Below are positions 22,383-34,480 of a stretch of DNA of 64,000 nucleotides, in pieces. Positions within the stretch are counted from its first letter, which is position 1, and the number at the start of each line of letters is the position of its first letter. The notes beneath the pieces were generated by a model that did not search any database, was not told the origin of the DNA, and worked only from the letters and a program-made list of their open reading frames with translations. The translations under genes were made by a program, and so were the position numbers. This stretch comes from Prorocentrum cordatum (taxonomy: Eukaryota; Sar; Dinophyceae; Prorocentrales; Prorocentraceae), in the NCBI GenBank assembly GCA_963575745.1, contig CAUYUJ010015760.1, positions 396,147 through 460,146 on the forward strand, written 5' to 3'.

Positions 22383-22864
22383 GAGGCCTCGCTTGCTTCT
22401 GTTCGGAATTCATCGTGGAAGGCCCCCGCCAGATAACGGCTATTCCTACAGCTTTGTCAAGCGCATCATATCACAGCAGTGCAAGAAACGCGCGGGCACT
22501 GGGGCGGCGTGGGGGAACTCGAATGCGAGTTGGAGCGACACCGGTTTGTTGCTTCGTTCTTCGAGGACTCGAATGCTGAGGGGTGGGGTCTTGCTTGCTC
22601 TCTCGTCCGACTTCGTTGACCTCTTCGACTCCTTTGTTCACTCGCCGTTGATCTGGGGGGATCCTCGAGAGTGGATGTCAGGGGCGTTATGGAAACCTCG
22701 TCCTCAACAGCCTCCACCTGACGAGCACCTCTGGCTCCTTTTTTATCTCCGATGTTCCTCGTTGCCTCCAGCGTGGCGCTCGGCAGCGCTTGCCTGGTGG
22801 CTCCGCAGCCCAGGCGCGCGCGATTCTCATGGGTGATTGGAATTTTGTCTTAGAGGGGGAATGA
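22383..22864 (+). pseudogene. LINE1 AP-endonuclease domain (broken)
   Basis: Two catalytic blocks survive. AHHITAVQETRGH (QETR at 22482-22493) matches the glutamate motif. MGDWNFVLEGE (GDWN at 22832-22843) matches the aspartate-asparagine motif of the exonuclease-endonuclease-phosphatase fold. They lie in different frames, and a TGA at 22862 follows the second. This domain would nick target DNA to prime reverse transcription. Confidence 0.65.
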
Positions 22865-22882
22865 AAGGGCGGCGGCAGCGGG

Positions 22883-23707
22883 TTGAGCGGTGGGGATGAT
22901 CGTCACTCGCGCCTGTTCTTTCGGCCGTTCCGGGCTTTTACCGTGCTCTACCAGGGCCGGGGCACCCGTCGAGGTCGGAGGGGCTCGGCTATCGCTCAGA
23001 CTGCTCGGCTGGACCGCATCTTTCCCTCCCTGCCCCCTGCCTCCCTTCGTGGCCTCACTATCTCTACGAGTGCTATCGGTGCCCTCCGTGGCCATCTTCC
23101 CAATGACCGCATTCCCGTTCGCGCTGTTCTTGATCGATTCGTTCCCGAGCCCTGCCAACCCACTATCCCTCCGTGGATAGCTGGGCTGCCTGAGTTCGAT
23201 CAGGCAGTTGCCGCCCTGCTCGATGACATCCCAGATGAGTGGGATGAGTGGCGTCGGCTTGAGATGGCTAAAGATCTGTGCCTCGAGGCAGGGCGCTCTG
23301 CTCGTGCGCCCATTCATGTTCGAGGCGCCCGTAGTATTCAGGAGAAGCACTGTTTTGCTCTGGCAGCTCCTCGCGCGACGCCTTCTGGTGATGCCCGTCG
23401 CCTCCGCGCAGCTCTCGCCGCCTATCCTCGCCTCTCCTCTCATTTCGACAGCGATCTCCCCTGTGCCCACCTCGGCGGCCTCTGTCAGCACGTGCACTGC
23501 CTGTTCCGCACGATCCTTTCTGAGGAGGAGCGTGATATTGCGCAGTCTGGCCTTGGCCCAGATGTTGAGCGCGCCCTGTCTGCTCGAGATCGCAGACGCT
23601 CCAAGCTTTGGAAGAAAATTCGGCGGCGCACTGTCTCGGGTTCTGTAACCAACTCTGAAGGTACCCCCTGCAATACTCAGGGACTCCGCAGACTCCTTGG
23701 GCTCTGA
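22883..23707 (+). pseudogene. LINE1 linker between endonuclease and RT
   Basis: A 274-codon frame continues in the same phase as the GDWN motif. It is rich in Arg/Leu with helical segments (VAALLDDIPDEWDEWRRLEM and EEERDIAQSGLGPDVERALS). Such linkers join endonuclease and RT in APE-type LINEs. It ends with a frame change into the RT. Confidence 0.6.
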
Positions 23708-25502
23708 TGGGGGACGCGTCTTCAGGGACACCTCGGTTGATTGTAGTCTTTGGGGCGATATCAGCCCGCGTATTATGCATATTCAAAATCGTATTGACGT
23801 CTCTTGGCAATGGGGCTATCCGCCGTGGTACGAGATGTTCCGCAAGCGCCTTCATAGCATGCCTGGGCCCGATGGGATACCATGCGCCGTTTGGAGGTGC
23901 CCTGCAGCCTCTCGCATCTTTTACTCGCGTCACCACACCCTCTTCTCGGACGACAGCCACCTGCTCCCTGATCACGCGCGTATCTGTTTATTGGTTCTTT
24001 TGCCTGAGGGGATCGAGAATTCCGACCAGCCTGGTCAACGTCTCTCGCGCTCAGTCGCATGCGCTAGGCCTCTCAACATGAGCAATGTTGACATCAAGAT
24101 CCTAGCTGCCGTTTTCGTGTGCCTGGTCACGCATGCTACCCAGGACTTGGTAGGGGAGGCTCAGAAATGTGTTGGAGGGAGCGACGTGATCGAGAATTTA
24201 GTTCGGCTTGAAGGATGGGGGCCCTGCCGTCGCCTCCGCGTCGACCGCCGTGCCCTGCTATGCCTGACGGACCCTGCCCCTGCCGCCCCGGCCCTCTCAC
24301 GCGCCTGGATGTTCGTTGCCCCCCAGAAGATGGGAACCCCGCCGGCTATCATTCACTTCTTTAGAGAGATATATCGTGATCAGCTCGCCATCATCACCAT
24401 CGCTGGGCAGAGGTTCCACGCTGGCCCGATCGAGTCGGGGGTGAAGCAGGGCTGCCCTGCTTCGATGTATCTTATTGTTCTTGCGGCGGGCCCATTGCTT
24501 TCACGGCTTCAGAGCCGCTGCGGGCCGAACATCGGCCTGACCTGGGCGCATGCAGATGACTTCCGCTTTGGGCTGACGGATGTGCTCACGGATCTGAATC
24601 CGCTCCTCCCTGCCGTCCTTATGCTTCAGCCCATCGCCAACTTGAAGCTCAACTTCAAGAAATGTCAGATCATTGGTTGCGGCAGCACTGGCCCCGCACG
24701 TTCGTTGGCTGTGCTGGCGAGTTATGGGCGCCCCTTCGACAAGACCCGCGTTGCGTCTTGGGCTGTTTATCTTGGTTCCCCGATTGACCCCTGCGCCGCT
24801 TCGGAGGTGCGGGCTCCGATTCTGCCTGCCTTGTTGGACCGCGTTCGCCAAGCTCGCCAACTCGGCTTAGGTATTGCTCAGAGTGCTATCGCCTGTCGCG
24901 CCATGCGTGCATCTAAACTTCTCCACCGCTTGCAGCTGCGCCCCCCCCCCCCCCCCCCCGACAAGAACTTTGTCCATTCGATCTCCCACAATATCGCTAC
25001 TCATCTGAAGTCTCTGGGCTTTGGCGCAGAGTGCGTGGGCATCCTTGCTGTTTCTAGGGCCACGTTGGTTAGGTGCACGTTGCGTTCTCGTACTTATTAT
25101 GGTTTCCTGGATGACCTGGGGGCCTCTCGGAACGACCTGGGGCATATGCCGTATCGCTGGCATATCGGTTGGAACCAGTCCTCTGCCCTCGGGGGCGCGC
25201 GTCGCATGAACGATTGTTTTTGTTTGTTCAGCTTCTCCCTGCCCCTGAACTCAGGCACGGGGAAACTGCAGCAGCAGCTGTGCCTTGCCTTTCGGGTTCT
25301 CAAGCGCCCTGGGCCAGTGCGCGATGCCCTTCTGCGGCGCGCGCATGATGGACCCCCCCCAAGTCAATTTCGGTCCTCTTTGCAAGGTATACGTGAAAAC
25401 CTCCATGTATCTTGGCGTGGCCCCGCTATGGATGATAGCTGGATGTATGTGTACTTCTGCCCGCGTTCGCTCGCGAGCGGCTGGCTGCCTTTTTGGATGT
25501 AG
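23697..25502 (+). pseudogene. LINE1 reverse transcriptase
   Basis: The frame is open for 601 codons from a non-ATG codon, as expected downstream of a frameshift. In order it shows MPGPDGIPCAVW (residues 55-66), ARPLNMSNVDIKILAA, ESGVKQGCPASMYLIVLAAG (motif B) and WAHADDFRFGL (motif C, HADD at 24549-24560). It then shows LKLNFKKCQIIG (motif D) and WAVYLGSPID (motif E). His replaces the usual Tyr or Phe before ADD; both catalytic Asp remain. A C homopolymer at about 24942-24958 could slip. The enzyme would copy LINE RNA at the nicked target. Confidence 0.85.
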
Positions 25503-25596
25503 TGCGAGTCCTGGCATTGATTTCGATTCGCGACGCCATTATTCCAAGTGCCCCCCTACTAGAAGCACCGATCAAGGTGTGGATGGGTGACGATAT

Positions 25597-25998
25597 ATGT
25601 GTCAGGAATGGGGATGTGAGGCGCCGCTGGTTCTCCTCTTGACCCCTCCTCCATTCTGGTGCCTCTTTGTCAAATATAAAAGAGCTGCTTGTATAGACGC
25701 CGTCATTGCTGCCCTCAATGCTCGGAGGTTGGAGAGAGTTGGCTCCCCCGGGCAGGCCTTTGAAGCTCGTCTGCGCGTCGCCTCCCGCAAGCGCGAACTG
25801 CTAGCCACTGCGTGGAGTTCCGCGTTCTTTCGTTCCCGTAGAAAGGGCCCCCCTTCGCCGCCGAGTTTGGAAGCGCTGCCTGCGCGTGCACCCAGCGCGC
25901 CGAGGGGCAGATGGGCGCTGCCGCAAGCGGGAATAGCGGAGGGGGGGGGGGCCTACGGAACTACGTTCTGCTCGCTCTGCGGATCGACCGCCAGGTAA
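25597..25998 (+). pseudogene. LINE1 C-terminal tail
   Basis: This frame, beginning beyond a short gap after the RT stop, reads ACIDAVIAALNARRLERVGS, then basic sequence, and ends with FCSLCG. The CxxC and position suggest the terminal zinc-knuckle region of the same polyprotein, shifted in frame. Confidence 0.45.
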
Positions 25999-28900
25999 CA
26001 TCAAACCTAAAGAACTCGGCGGGCATCTTCTTTTTTTTGAAGGGGGAGGGGGGGGCAGAAAGAAGCGCCCCGAGAGAGCCCCAATGAGCAACAATCGCCG
26101 ACTTCCCATGGGGCAACTGATTTGTTTTGGCGCGTTCGTCTTTTGGGCTTCCACTGCGTCCAAGGCGGCCCAAGAGGCCCCCGAGACTGCCCCACAGGCT
26201 CCCAAGAGGGCTCCAAGACGACCCCAAGAGGGTCCCAAGACGGCCCGAAAGGCACCCAAGACAGCCCAAGATAGCCCCAGGACGAGCCCCAGAGGGGCCC
26301 CAGAGGTGCACAATTGTATTCAAATTCGAAGTTTTCGCCCCCAGAGGCTCCCAGGAGGCCCCAAGAGGTCCCCAGGAGGCCCTCAAGAGGCACCCCAATT
26401 GAGCCCCAAATAAGCAAGCATTGTTGATTTCCTATCGGGAAACTGTTATTTTGTTGCGCGTTCGCCTTTTGGGCTTCCACTGCGTCCAAGACGGCCCAAG
26501 AGGCACCCAAAACGATCGAGGATGTCCCCAAGATGGCCTCCAAGACGGCCCACGAGGGGGCCAAGACGGCCCACGAGACGCCCGAACCGCTCAACAACGC
26601 CCCAAGTCGGCGCCCAAGATGGGAACGGGGAACCGAAAATGCGAGCGTACTGGCGCAAGAGGCACCCAGGAGACCCCAAGAGGCTTCAAGAAGCGCCAAA
26701 GAAGCCCCAAGAGGTTCCCACTCGCAGAAACGCAAAAAGAATCCCCGAACACGCCCCAAGGGGCACTCCAACAGAGCCCCAATAAGCAAACCTTTTAGAT
26801 TTCCGATGGGGAAACTGCTATTTTTGCGCGTTCGCCTTTTGGGCCTCCACTGCGTCCAGGACGGCCCAAGAGGTCCCCAAAACTGCCCCAAAGGCTCCCA
26901 GGAGGGCTCCAAGACTACCCCAAGACGGCCCGAGAGGCCCCCAAGACAGCCCAAGAGAGCCCCAGGACGAGCCCCAGAGGGGCCCCAGAGGTGCACAACC
27001 CCGAGCTTTCGTGCCCAGAGGCTCCCAGGAGGCCCCAAGAGGTCCCCAGGAGGCCCCCAGGAGGCTCCCAAGTGGCACCCCAATGAAGCCCCAAATCCGC
27101 CGCCCCCTGTCGAGTCATGGCAGGGGTGCCTGGCGTGCTAGATTATTGCGGTTTTCGTTTTGGTTCTTATTCCAAAGCAACTCCTTTTGGCGGTTCGGCC
27201 CGTCCCGCCGGGCACCCGAAAATTCCACAATCCCGGCAAAGATCCGCCAAGACGGCTCAAGATGGCCTCCAAGATGGCCACGTTGGCCCAAGATGGCCTC
27301 CAAGATGGTCCAAGATGGCCTCCAAGTCCGCCCAAGAGATGAGGAGACGTCTCCTAGTCCGCCCGAGAAACCTCCAAGACGGCCCAAGACGGCCCAAGAG
27401 GTGCCCAAGAGGCATCCAAGACGGCTCAAGAGGCCTCCGAGAGGTCCTCCAGGAGGGCCCGAAGAGGCCAAAGCCATTGATTTGCTTTAGGTTTTGAAAG
27501 GTTGTTCGCATTTGCTCCTTTTCGGCTTTCCGACGACCCAAGACGGCTCAAGAGGCCCCCAAGAACGCCCCCACAGCGCCCAAGAGGCCTCCAGGATGGC
27601 CTCAGGACTGCCCAAGAGGCCCCCAAGACGGCCCCAAGAGGGCACGAAGCCGACCCAAGAGGCCTCCAAGACGCCCAAGATGGCTTCTAAGACGGCTCTG
27701 GAGCACCCCAAGAGGGCCCCAAGTCGGCCCAGAGAGGCATTCCAAACGGCTTCCGACCGCGTCAGACGGGCCATGAGCCCACCAAGATGGCCGAAGTTGG
27801 ATCGATGCTGGCCCCAGAGGCCTCCAAGAGGGCCTCCAAGAAGGCCAGAAAAGGCCAACCACATTGATTTGCCTTTGGTTTTTCAAGGATTTTGGAATTT
27901 GCTTCTTTCCGGCCATCCGAAGGCCCGATACGGCCCACGAGCCCCCAAAGATCGCCCACACATCGCCCAAGAGGCCTCCAAGATGGCCCCATGACGCCCC
28001 AAGAGGCCTCCAAGACGCTCAAGATGGCCTCCAAGACGGTCCAAGAGCCCTCCAAGACGTCCTCCAAGAAGGGCCGAAAGTGTCCAAATGGCCTCCAGAC
28101 GGCCAAGATGATTTTCAAGATGCCAACGTGTTTCCCAAAGGCTTTCCAAACCGACTCGGGGAACACATGGTCTGATAGCTCGGCAGATCTGGCCTCAACG
28201 TTCGGCCACATAGGCGCTTCCAAAGAGGCTGGGGGCGGCGGTGTTTCGCCGTAGGCGTCTTAGATAAGCAAACATCGTCGATCTCCGATCGGAAAACTTA
28301 TATTTTCGGCGCGTTCGCCTTTTAGGCTTCCTTTGCGTCCAAGACGGCCCAAGAGGCACCCAAGACGGTCGAGGATGCCCCCACGAGGGCTCCAAGACGG
28401 CCCACGAGGGGGCCAAGACGGCCCACGAGACGCCTAAACCGCTCAACGACGCCCCAAGTCGGCGCCCAAGATGGGAACGGGGAACCGAAAATGCGAGCCA
28501 TTTGGCCCGAGAGGCACCCAGGAGACCCCAAGAGGCTTCAAGAAGCGCCAAAGAAGCCCCAAGAGGTCCCCAAGAGACTCCCAAAAACACAAAAAGAGTC
28601 CCCGAACACGCCCCACGGGGCACTCCAACAGAGCCCCAATAAGCACAAATCTTCGATTTCCTTTGGGAAACTGATATTTTTGGCGCGTTCGCCTTTTGGG
28701 TTTCCACTGCGTCCAAGACGGCCCACGAAGCCGGTCGAGGACGCCCCCAAGAGGGCTCCAAGACGGCCCACGAAGGGGCTAAGACGGCCCCCGAGGCGCC
28801 CAAACCGCCCAAGAACGCCCCGAGTCGGCGCCCAAGACGGGGGCGAGGAACCGAAGATTTGAGCGTCTTGGCCCAGGAGGCCCCCAGGAGACCCCAAGAG

Positions 28901-29335
28901 GCTCCAAGAAGCGCCCACTCCCCAAGGACCCGCAAAAACACAAGAAGAGGCCCCGAAGACGCCCCAAGAGGCACCCCAATAGAGCCCCCCTGGGCCCCGG
29001 GTGCCACGCCTCCCCCTGACATCTCGGAAACGCTCCCAGTGCCGCTCCCCCGGGCGTTCCGGGTGGCCTCCACAGCGCTCCAGGAGGGCCCGAGACGCCC
29101 AAGAGAGGTCCGAGATGCGTCCTGGCACGGCCCGAAGAGGCCGTAGATTTTCATTGTGGTGTTTTTCGATGTTTTCGCGTTATCGAGCTTCCAACGGTCC
29201 AAGAGCGCCGACGAGGCTCCCCAGACCGCCCCAAGACCACCCAAGAGACCCTCAGGACGGCCCCAAGGCGGGCCAAGAAGGCCCCAAGAAGGCTTCCAGA
29301 GACCTCCGAAAGGCCTCCTGGACCACCCAGAGGCC
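25990..29335. repeat. Tandem array of GGCCTC-type repeat units (C-rich on +) with conserved core
   Basis: About 3.3 kb of CCCAAGAGGCCCCAAGACGG-type units. A nearly constant block (GCGCGTTCGCCTTTTGGGCT followed by TCCACTGCGTCCAAGACGGC) recurs at about 26129, 26456, 26826, 28308 and 28682, each preceded by a short AT-richer phrase (GATTTCC..GGGAAACTG). Related but more diverged cores lie near 27450-27540 and 27860-27920. Units are therefore about 330-375 bp where intact. Long minus-strand frames (Gly-Pro-Leu-Gly-Ala-Ser-Trp style) are repeat translations. Confidence 0.85.
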
Positions 29336-29339
29336 CCCA

Positions 29340-29965
<626 letters not shown>

Positions 29966-30086
29966 GATCCTTGAGAGGCCCCAGAAAGACCCCGACGAGG
30001 CTCCAAGAACAGCCCAAGAGAGCTGCGAGAGCCGTCCCGAGAGAGCCCACAGAGGGTAGAATCGTTAATGTCCCATGGTTTTTCTT

Positions 30087-30188
30087 ATGTTTGTGGGTAC
30101 CGCGATATTGCTGTGACTTCAGTTGCGTCTGTCGTGTCTTGCGGGACTTGCCTTTCTCTTGCCCGCAACCGCTCTTGCTCAAGCTTTC
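30087..30188 (+). repeat. YR1 split direct repeat A1
   Basis: 102 bp starting ATGTTTGTGGGTACCGCGAT. It aligns without gaps to 37169-37270 with 9 mismatches. One frame of it reads CPQPLLLKLS and runs into ORF0. Confidence 0.92.
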
Positions 30189-30576
30189 GGTGGCGCCATA
30201 TGGGGACCTGGCGCCAGCGGCCGCCGGGCTTCTTCGCGAGGCGATTCGGGGTGCGGCCGCGGAGGCGGCGAGGCAGCTCCTGGTCGGGGAGGCGCAGGCG
30301 CGCTGCCCGAGCTGCCCGCCGTGGCCTGGGTGGCCTGGCTGCCCAGAGTGCCCGCCGCCGCCCCCGCCTGGGCCTCGGGGCTGCCCGGCGAGCCTCGGGG
30401 CGGCCGAAGTGGCCGCGCTGGTGGAGGGCATCCGCCGAGACCGCGATGCGGAGTCGGAGCGGACGCTCGCGCTGGCGGCGGCGCTGGCGGCGGTGAGCTG
30501 GCTGCTAGGCTGGAGCTGCGGGCGTCGGCGATCTGAGCCCAGGGCGCCGCGAGGAGTTCGGGAGCGCCATGACTAG
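30151..30576 (+). CDS. YR1 ORF0, small Cys/Pro-rich protein with a membrane segment
   Basis: The frame is open from within repeat A1 to a TAG at 30574-30576. It carries a helical stretch (AIRGAAAEAARQLLVGEAQA), then a Cys/Pro-rich knot (CPSCPPWPGWPGCPECPPPP). Next come a charged turn (RRDRDAESERT) and a hydrophobic helix (LALAAALAAVSWLLGW) that could span a membrane. Its stop overlaps the gag start (ATGACTAG at 30569-30576), which suggests coupled translation. The start codon is unresolved. Function unknown; similar small Cys-rich membrane proteins precede gag in related dinoflagellate elements, as far as I recall. Confidence 0.5.
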   Translation, partial: PFSCPQPLLLKLSVAPYGDLAPAAAGLLREAIRGAAAEAARQLLVGEAQARCPSCPPWPGWPGCPECPPPPPPGPRGCPASLGAAEVAALVEGIRRDRDAESERTLALAAALAAVSWLLGWSCGRRRSEPRAPRGVRERHD

Positions 30577-32247
30577 TCGTGCTGGACGCGTCCCTGGGCG
30601 GCGGTTGCTCGTTCGGTTCGAGGGTGACACGCACTCTCACGAGAGGCTGCTGCTGTGGCCGACGCGGAAAGACATTTGGTTTGAAGGTTGGGTGATTCTC
30701 ACTGCCGATGATGACCTGTACATAGAGTGGGTAAAGGACTGGGCGTGGATCTGCGATCTGACCGGGGGCTGGCCGGCCGACCTGAGAGGAGGCGTCGTTC
30801 GCTTCCGAGGGGCGATGACCGCAGGAGAGGTGCTGGCGCGCGTGCTGGAAGGGCGCGATGAGGCGATGAAGTATCGGGCGAAGCGGGGCTTGCCAGAACG
30901 TTTAGGAGGTCGGTTCGGCGAGGAGCCCACCACCTTCCTGGACTGGAATGGGCGCGAGCTGGCGGTCGAAGACAGCGTGTTCGGGCGTGTCAGGCGGAGG
31001 CTCGCCAGCAAGGGCGTGAGCTCGGAGCTGCGGGCTGCGGAGGCGAGTGGCGATGAGGCCGCGACGCGGCCTGCGCTCGCGGACGCGGCGGACGAAAGCG
31101 TGGAGGTGGTGAGCTCGGAGGGGGCTGCTCTGGTGCCGGCTGACGGCTCGGCGGGGTCGAGCGACTTCGGCGCGGGTCCAGGAGGCGTGCTCGGCGATTG
31201 CGCGCGCGCGGCCGCGGAGGTGAGGGCGCCCAACGGCATGAAGCTAGGAGATCCCGTCGTTGGAGGTCGAGCTGTCGGGCTGGGCAGCTTTCGGGCGCCG
31301 GCGCAGCTGGAGAACGGCGGGTGCGTGATGTGCGAGAAGGTGCCGGCAGATGCGGTAGAGAGCTGGCGGCGCTCTGCTATTGAGGCGGCGTCGGAGCACT
31401 GCCTCCCTTCGCCCCCGCCCGAGGGCGAGCCCGGCGCTGCGCGGGGGGATGGTGGCCGGAGCGGCGATCTGCGCGCGGAGTTCGCGGCGGCGGACGCCGG
31501 GGCAGAGAGGGCCCGGGGCGCGGCGACGCCGCCTGCGCAGGAGGCCGAGGCAGAGGGCGACGCACGAACGTTCTGCGCGGAGCGGGCCGCTGAGGGCGTG
31601 ATATTCAAGTCGCGGAGGAAGGCCGTGGACGAGAGCTCGCAGTTGACCTTCGAGGGCTGCGAGCTCCGAGGTGCGAGCACCTGTCTTCATCTCTGTCGGC
31701 GCTCTGTCCAGCATACTGGCGACCCGAAGATGCGGCTTCTGACGTTCTGCATGGAGCGCGGCATTTCTGGGGGGGATCGGGCGCGCCACGAGCTGACGAC
31801 CTTGGCGCAGGCACTTTGGTTGGCGGGGACCTACGACGGCCTGAACTCAGGGGGGGGCGCTGCGCTGGAGTCGATTGCGAGGCGGCTGGTGACCGTCGTG
31901 GAGGCCTATCGGAGTGGGCCTGCGCCAGGACAGGCATCCTGGGAGAGCTCTCGGTGCTTGACGGGCGTGGTGGGCCCCTTCGACGTGGCGAGCCTAGAGC
32001 TGCGTCTTTCGCCAATCGGGCTGCCAGAGACGAGGCTGAGAGGCAGGCGGCGGCCACGCGAGGACGCGTGGCCAGGGCTCGGCAGGAGCTCGAGGAGACG
32101 GGCGCGGCGCTGGCGCTGGGCGGGCTGCCCGGAGCCAAGGGCGACGCCAGGGGCGGCCCCGGGGGCGCAGTTGCCAAGGCAAAGGCCAAAGCGAGGGCCG
32201 GAGCAGGAGTTGCCGCAGGCGCGGGCGCCTCTGGCGGGGCTGGATGA
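30569..32247 (+). pseudogene. YR1 gag-like protein (frameshifted)
   Basis: The ATG at 30569 opens a long frame. The N-terminal part is globular (WPTRKDIWFEGWVILTADDD, IEWVKDWAWICDLTGGW). A disordered acidic Ala/Gly-rich middle follows. A conserved gag block comes next: TFEGCELRGASTCLHLCRRS, then ERGISGGDRARHELTTLAQA and LWLAGTYDGLNSGGGAALES. Near 32000-32040 a frame change is needed to pass into the basic coiled-coil tail (ARDEAERQAAATRGRVARAR) that ends with KAKAKAKARAG at 32247. A further piece in a third frame (32244-32639, REKLQVRRLANDAIQSLSWM) leads to the RT. The protein would package element RNA. Confidence 0.65.
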
Positions 32248-32640
32248 GCGACTGGCGAGAGCCTGGGGCGCGGCCGCCCCCAGGCGCGGTAGAGGTGGCC
32301 GGCGGCGCGGGAGAGTGCTTCCCGGTGCCCGAGGTGCAGCAGTTCGACCCCGACATCGGCTTCGGGCTGACCAGGCGAGAGAAGCTGCAGGTGAGGAGGC
32401 TCGCGAATGACGCCATCCAGAGCTTGAGTTGGATGCGCGGCGCGCGCTGGCGAGAAGCCGGCCGCGCGCAGCCGCGCCTGGCGACCTTCGATGAGGTAGC
32501 TGGATTGCGGCGGGACATGCAGCGGCGGGCGCAGTTGGCCGCGGCTGGCTGGCGGCGCTCGAGCAGCGCGACTTCATCGCAGCAGGCCCTTCCGCAGCTG
32601 CTGCGGGGTCACGCCCCCTTCTGCCGAGGCCCGAGCTAAC

Positions 32641-34480
32641 TTGGCCTCCTTCGTGCACGACCGGCTCAGCATCCCTGAGGACGTCAGGCGGGCACCTCGA
32701 GTGGATCGACTGCTGCCGGATGCGGCGTTGATTTTTTTGAAGGAGTACGAGAGCTACATGCTGAGGTCGCCCGTGGAGGTGACCGTTCTCGACAGGACTC
32801 CGGGCCCTGCGCGGCCCTGGGCAGACCCCGTGCTGAAGTCCAATCGGAAGGTGTGCGTGGGGCTAATCAAGAGACTCCTACGAATAGGGCTGGCGCGACT
32901 CAGTGCCAGTAAAAAGTGCGACGTGGGCGCGTTTGTGGTGAAGAAAAAGGACGGCTTGCAGCAGAGACTCATCCTGAATAGTCGGGCGTCTAACCAGCAG
33001 TTTGCATCGCCCCCAAGTGTGAGCTTGCTGACGGGAGAAGGTCTCAGTCGGGTGGGGCGACATGGAGGCGAAGTGGGTGCTGTTTACCTAGGGACTTCGG
33101 ACGTGAAGGACTGCTTCCACAGGTTGAGGTTCCCGAAGGAGTCGAAGGTCGACGAGTACTTCGCCTGCCCCGAGGCATGGGCCTCCGAGCTCGGATTGGC
33201 CTGGTGGAAAGGGCGGCGCGTTGAGAAGGACATGGTGTTGTACCCGCTCGCGCAGTCCCTCCCCATGGGCTGGGCGTGGAGCCTCTACTTTGCGCGGGAG
33301 GCCAATGCCCGGCAGGTGGAGTTGACCGAGAAGCTGAGGGGCGCGCACCTTCCCCAGGATCGCGGGTCGCCGCTGGCGCTCCAGGGAGGAGGAGGCGACG
33401 CTGGACGAGGCAAGTACTGCTACGTCGACAACTCAGGCGTGCTGGCCGATGACGAGGAGTACGGTCGCAAGGGTCTGACCGCGGTGACCGAGACCTTCGG
33501 GGGCCAGGGGCTGACGGTGCACGAGACGGAGGTGGCCTGCGAGTGCGGGGTGGTCCTAGGCATCGAGGTGGACGGAGCTCGGGGCCGGACTCGGCCGACG
33601 GCCAAGCGGTTCTGGCGCGTGCGGGACTCCATCCAGGAGGTGTTGCGGCGCGGTGTCTGCAGCAGGCAGGAGCTCGAGGTCCTGGTGGGGCATGCGACGT
33701 TCGTGGCCTTGATCAGGCGGGGGCCGCTGTCCATTCTCCACATCACCTACAGGTTTGTGAAGAAGCTGTACTACGAGAAGGCGCCGCTGTGGCTGTGCGT
33801 GACGGAGGAGCTTGAGGCCTTCTGCGGTGTCATGGTTTTCTTGGAGGCGAAGTGGGATGATCAGTGGCTGCCAGGCGTCAACCAGACCGATGCCTCGCCG
33901 AGGGGCTTCGGGGTGGCCTACTCGCAGTGGCTGGTGGCGGCGGTCGCGGACGCTGGGCGAGTGCCCGAACGCGCACGGTTCCGCTCGGGGGCCGAGGCTG
34001 CGAGGAGCCACGCTTTTGCTGCTGCAGGGCTGGAGGAGCGCGATGACCGGCTGCTGCAGGCTCGAGCCGAGCCTGCCAAGGACGAGGCGCTGAGGTGGGA
34101 GCGCGACAGGTCGTTCCCAGAGTTGCCAGCTCATTTGCTACATGGATCCCGGTAGAGCACAGTGATGGCTGACAAGTGGAGGCACGAAGAAGGGATCATC
34201 CACCTGGAGGACTGGGCCGTGCTGAAGGGGATCGAGCGCCTTGCTAGGAGCCGACATGGACGCGACGCACGAGCTTTGTTTGTGGGAGATAACCTGGCAC
34301 TGACCCTGGCGCTGGGGGGGTCCCGTTCAAGGGGCTTCAAGCTGCTGGCACTTATTGGGCGGGCTGGCTCTCTCGCGCAGGCGCGAGGCCCGCGGCTGGT
34401 TTTCCGCCGGGTGCCTTCAGAGCTGAACAGCAGCGACAAGGGGGGCCGATTGCTTGACAGGGACTACGACGAAAGGAAAG
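32641..34480 (+). pseudogene. YR1 reverse transcriptase and RNase H
   Basis: The RT reads FVVKKKDGLQQRLILNSRAS, then motif A (TSDVKDCFHRLRFP), motif B (LPMGWAWSLYFAREA), motif C (YCYVDNSGVL, about 33418-33447) and a following LGIEVDG. Motif C is YVDN, so the second catalytic Asp of YxDD is Asn. RNase H follows with QTDASPRGFGVAYSQW (first Asp). After an in-frame TAG at 34153-34155 come GIIHLEDWAVLKGIERL (Glu), ALFVGDNLALTLAL (Asp) and RRVPSELNSSDKG (last Asp). All RNase H acidic residues are present. The TAG interrupts RNase H. The pair would make cDNA and remove RNA. Confidence 0.85.

Larger units (their letters stand above)
20931..26000 (+). mobile_element. LINE1: near full-length, decayed non-LTR retrotransposon
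   Basis: The element runs from a spliced-leader relic through ORF1, an AP-endonuclease domain, a linker, reverse transcriptase and a C-terminal tail with CxxC. At least three frameshifts and several stops break it: near 21520, within the endonuclease, near 23700, and after 25502. The 3-prime end is placed near 26000, where a GGCCTC-type array begins; no poly-A or target-site duplication was seen. The order fits APE-type LINEs. Confidence 0.8.

Noticed and set aside
26007-27083. A 358-codon minus-strand frame of Gly-Pro-Leu-Gly-Ala-Ser-Trp type
   Set aside because: It follows the repeat units and other frames look alike; there is no evidence of coding, although transcription of the repeat family cannot be excluded.
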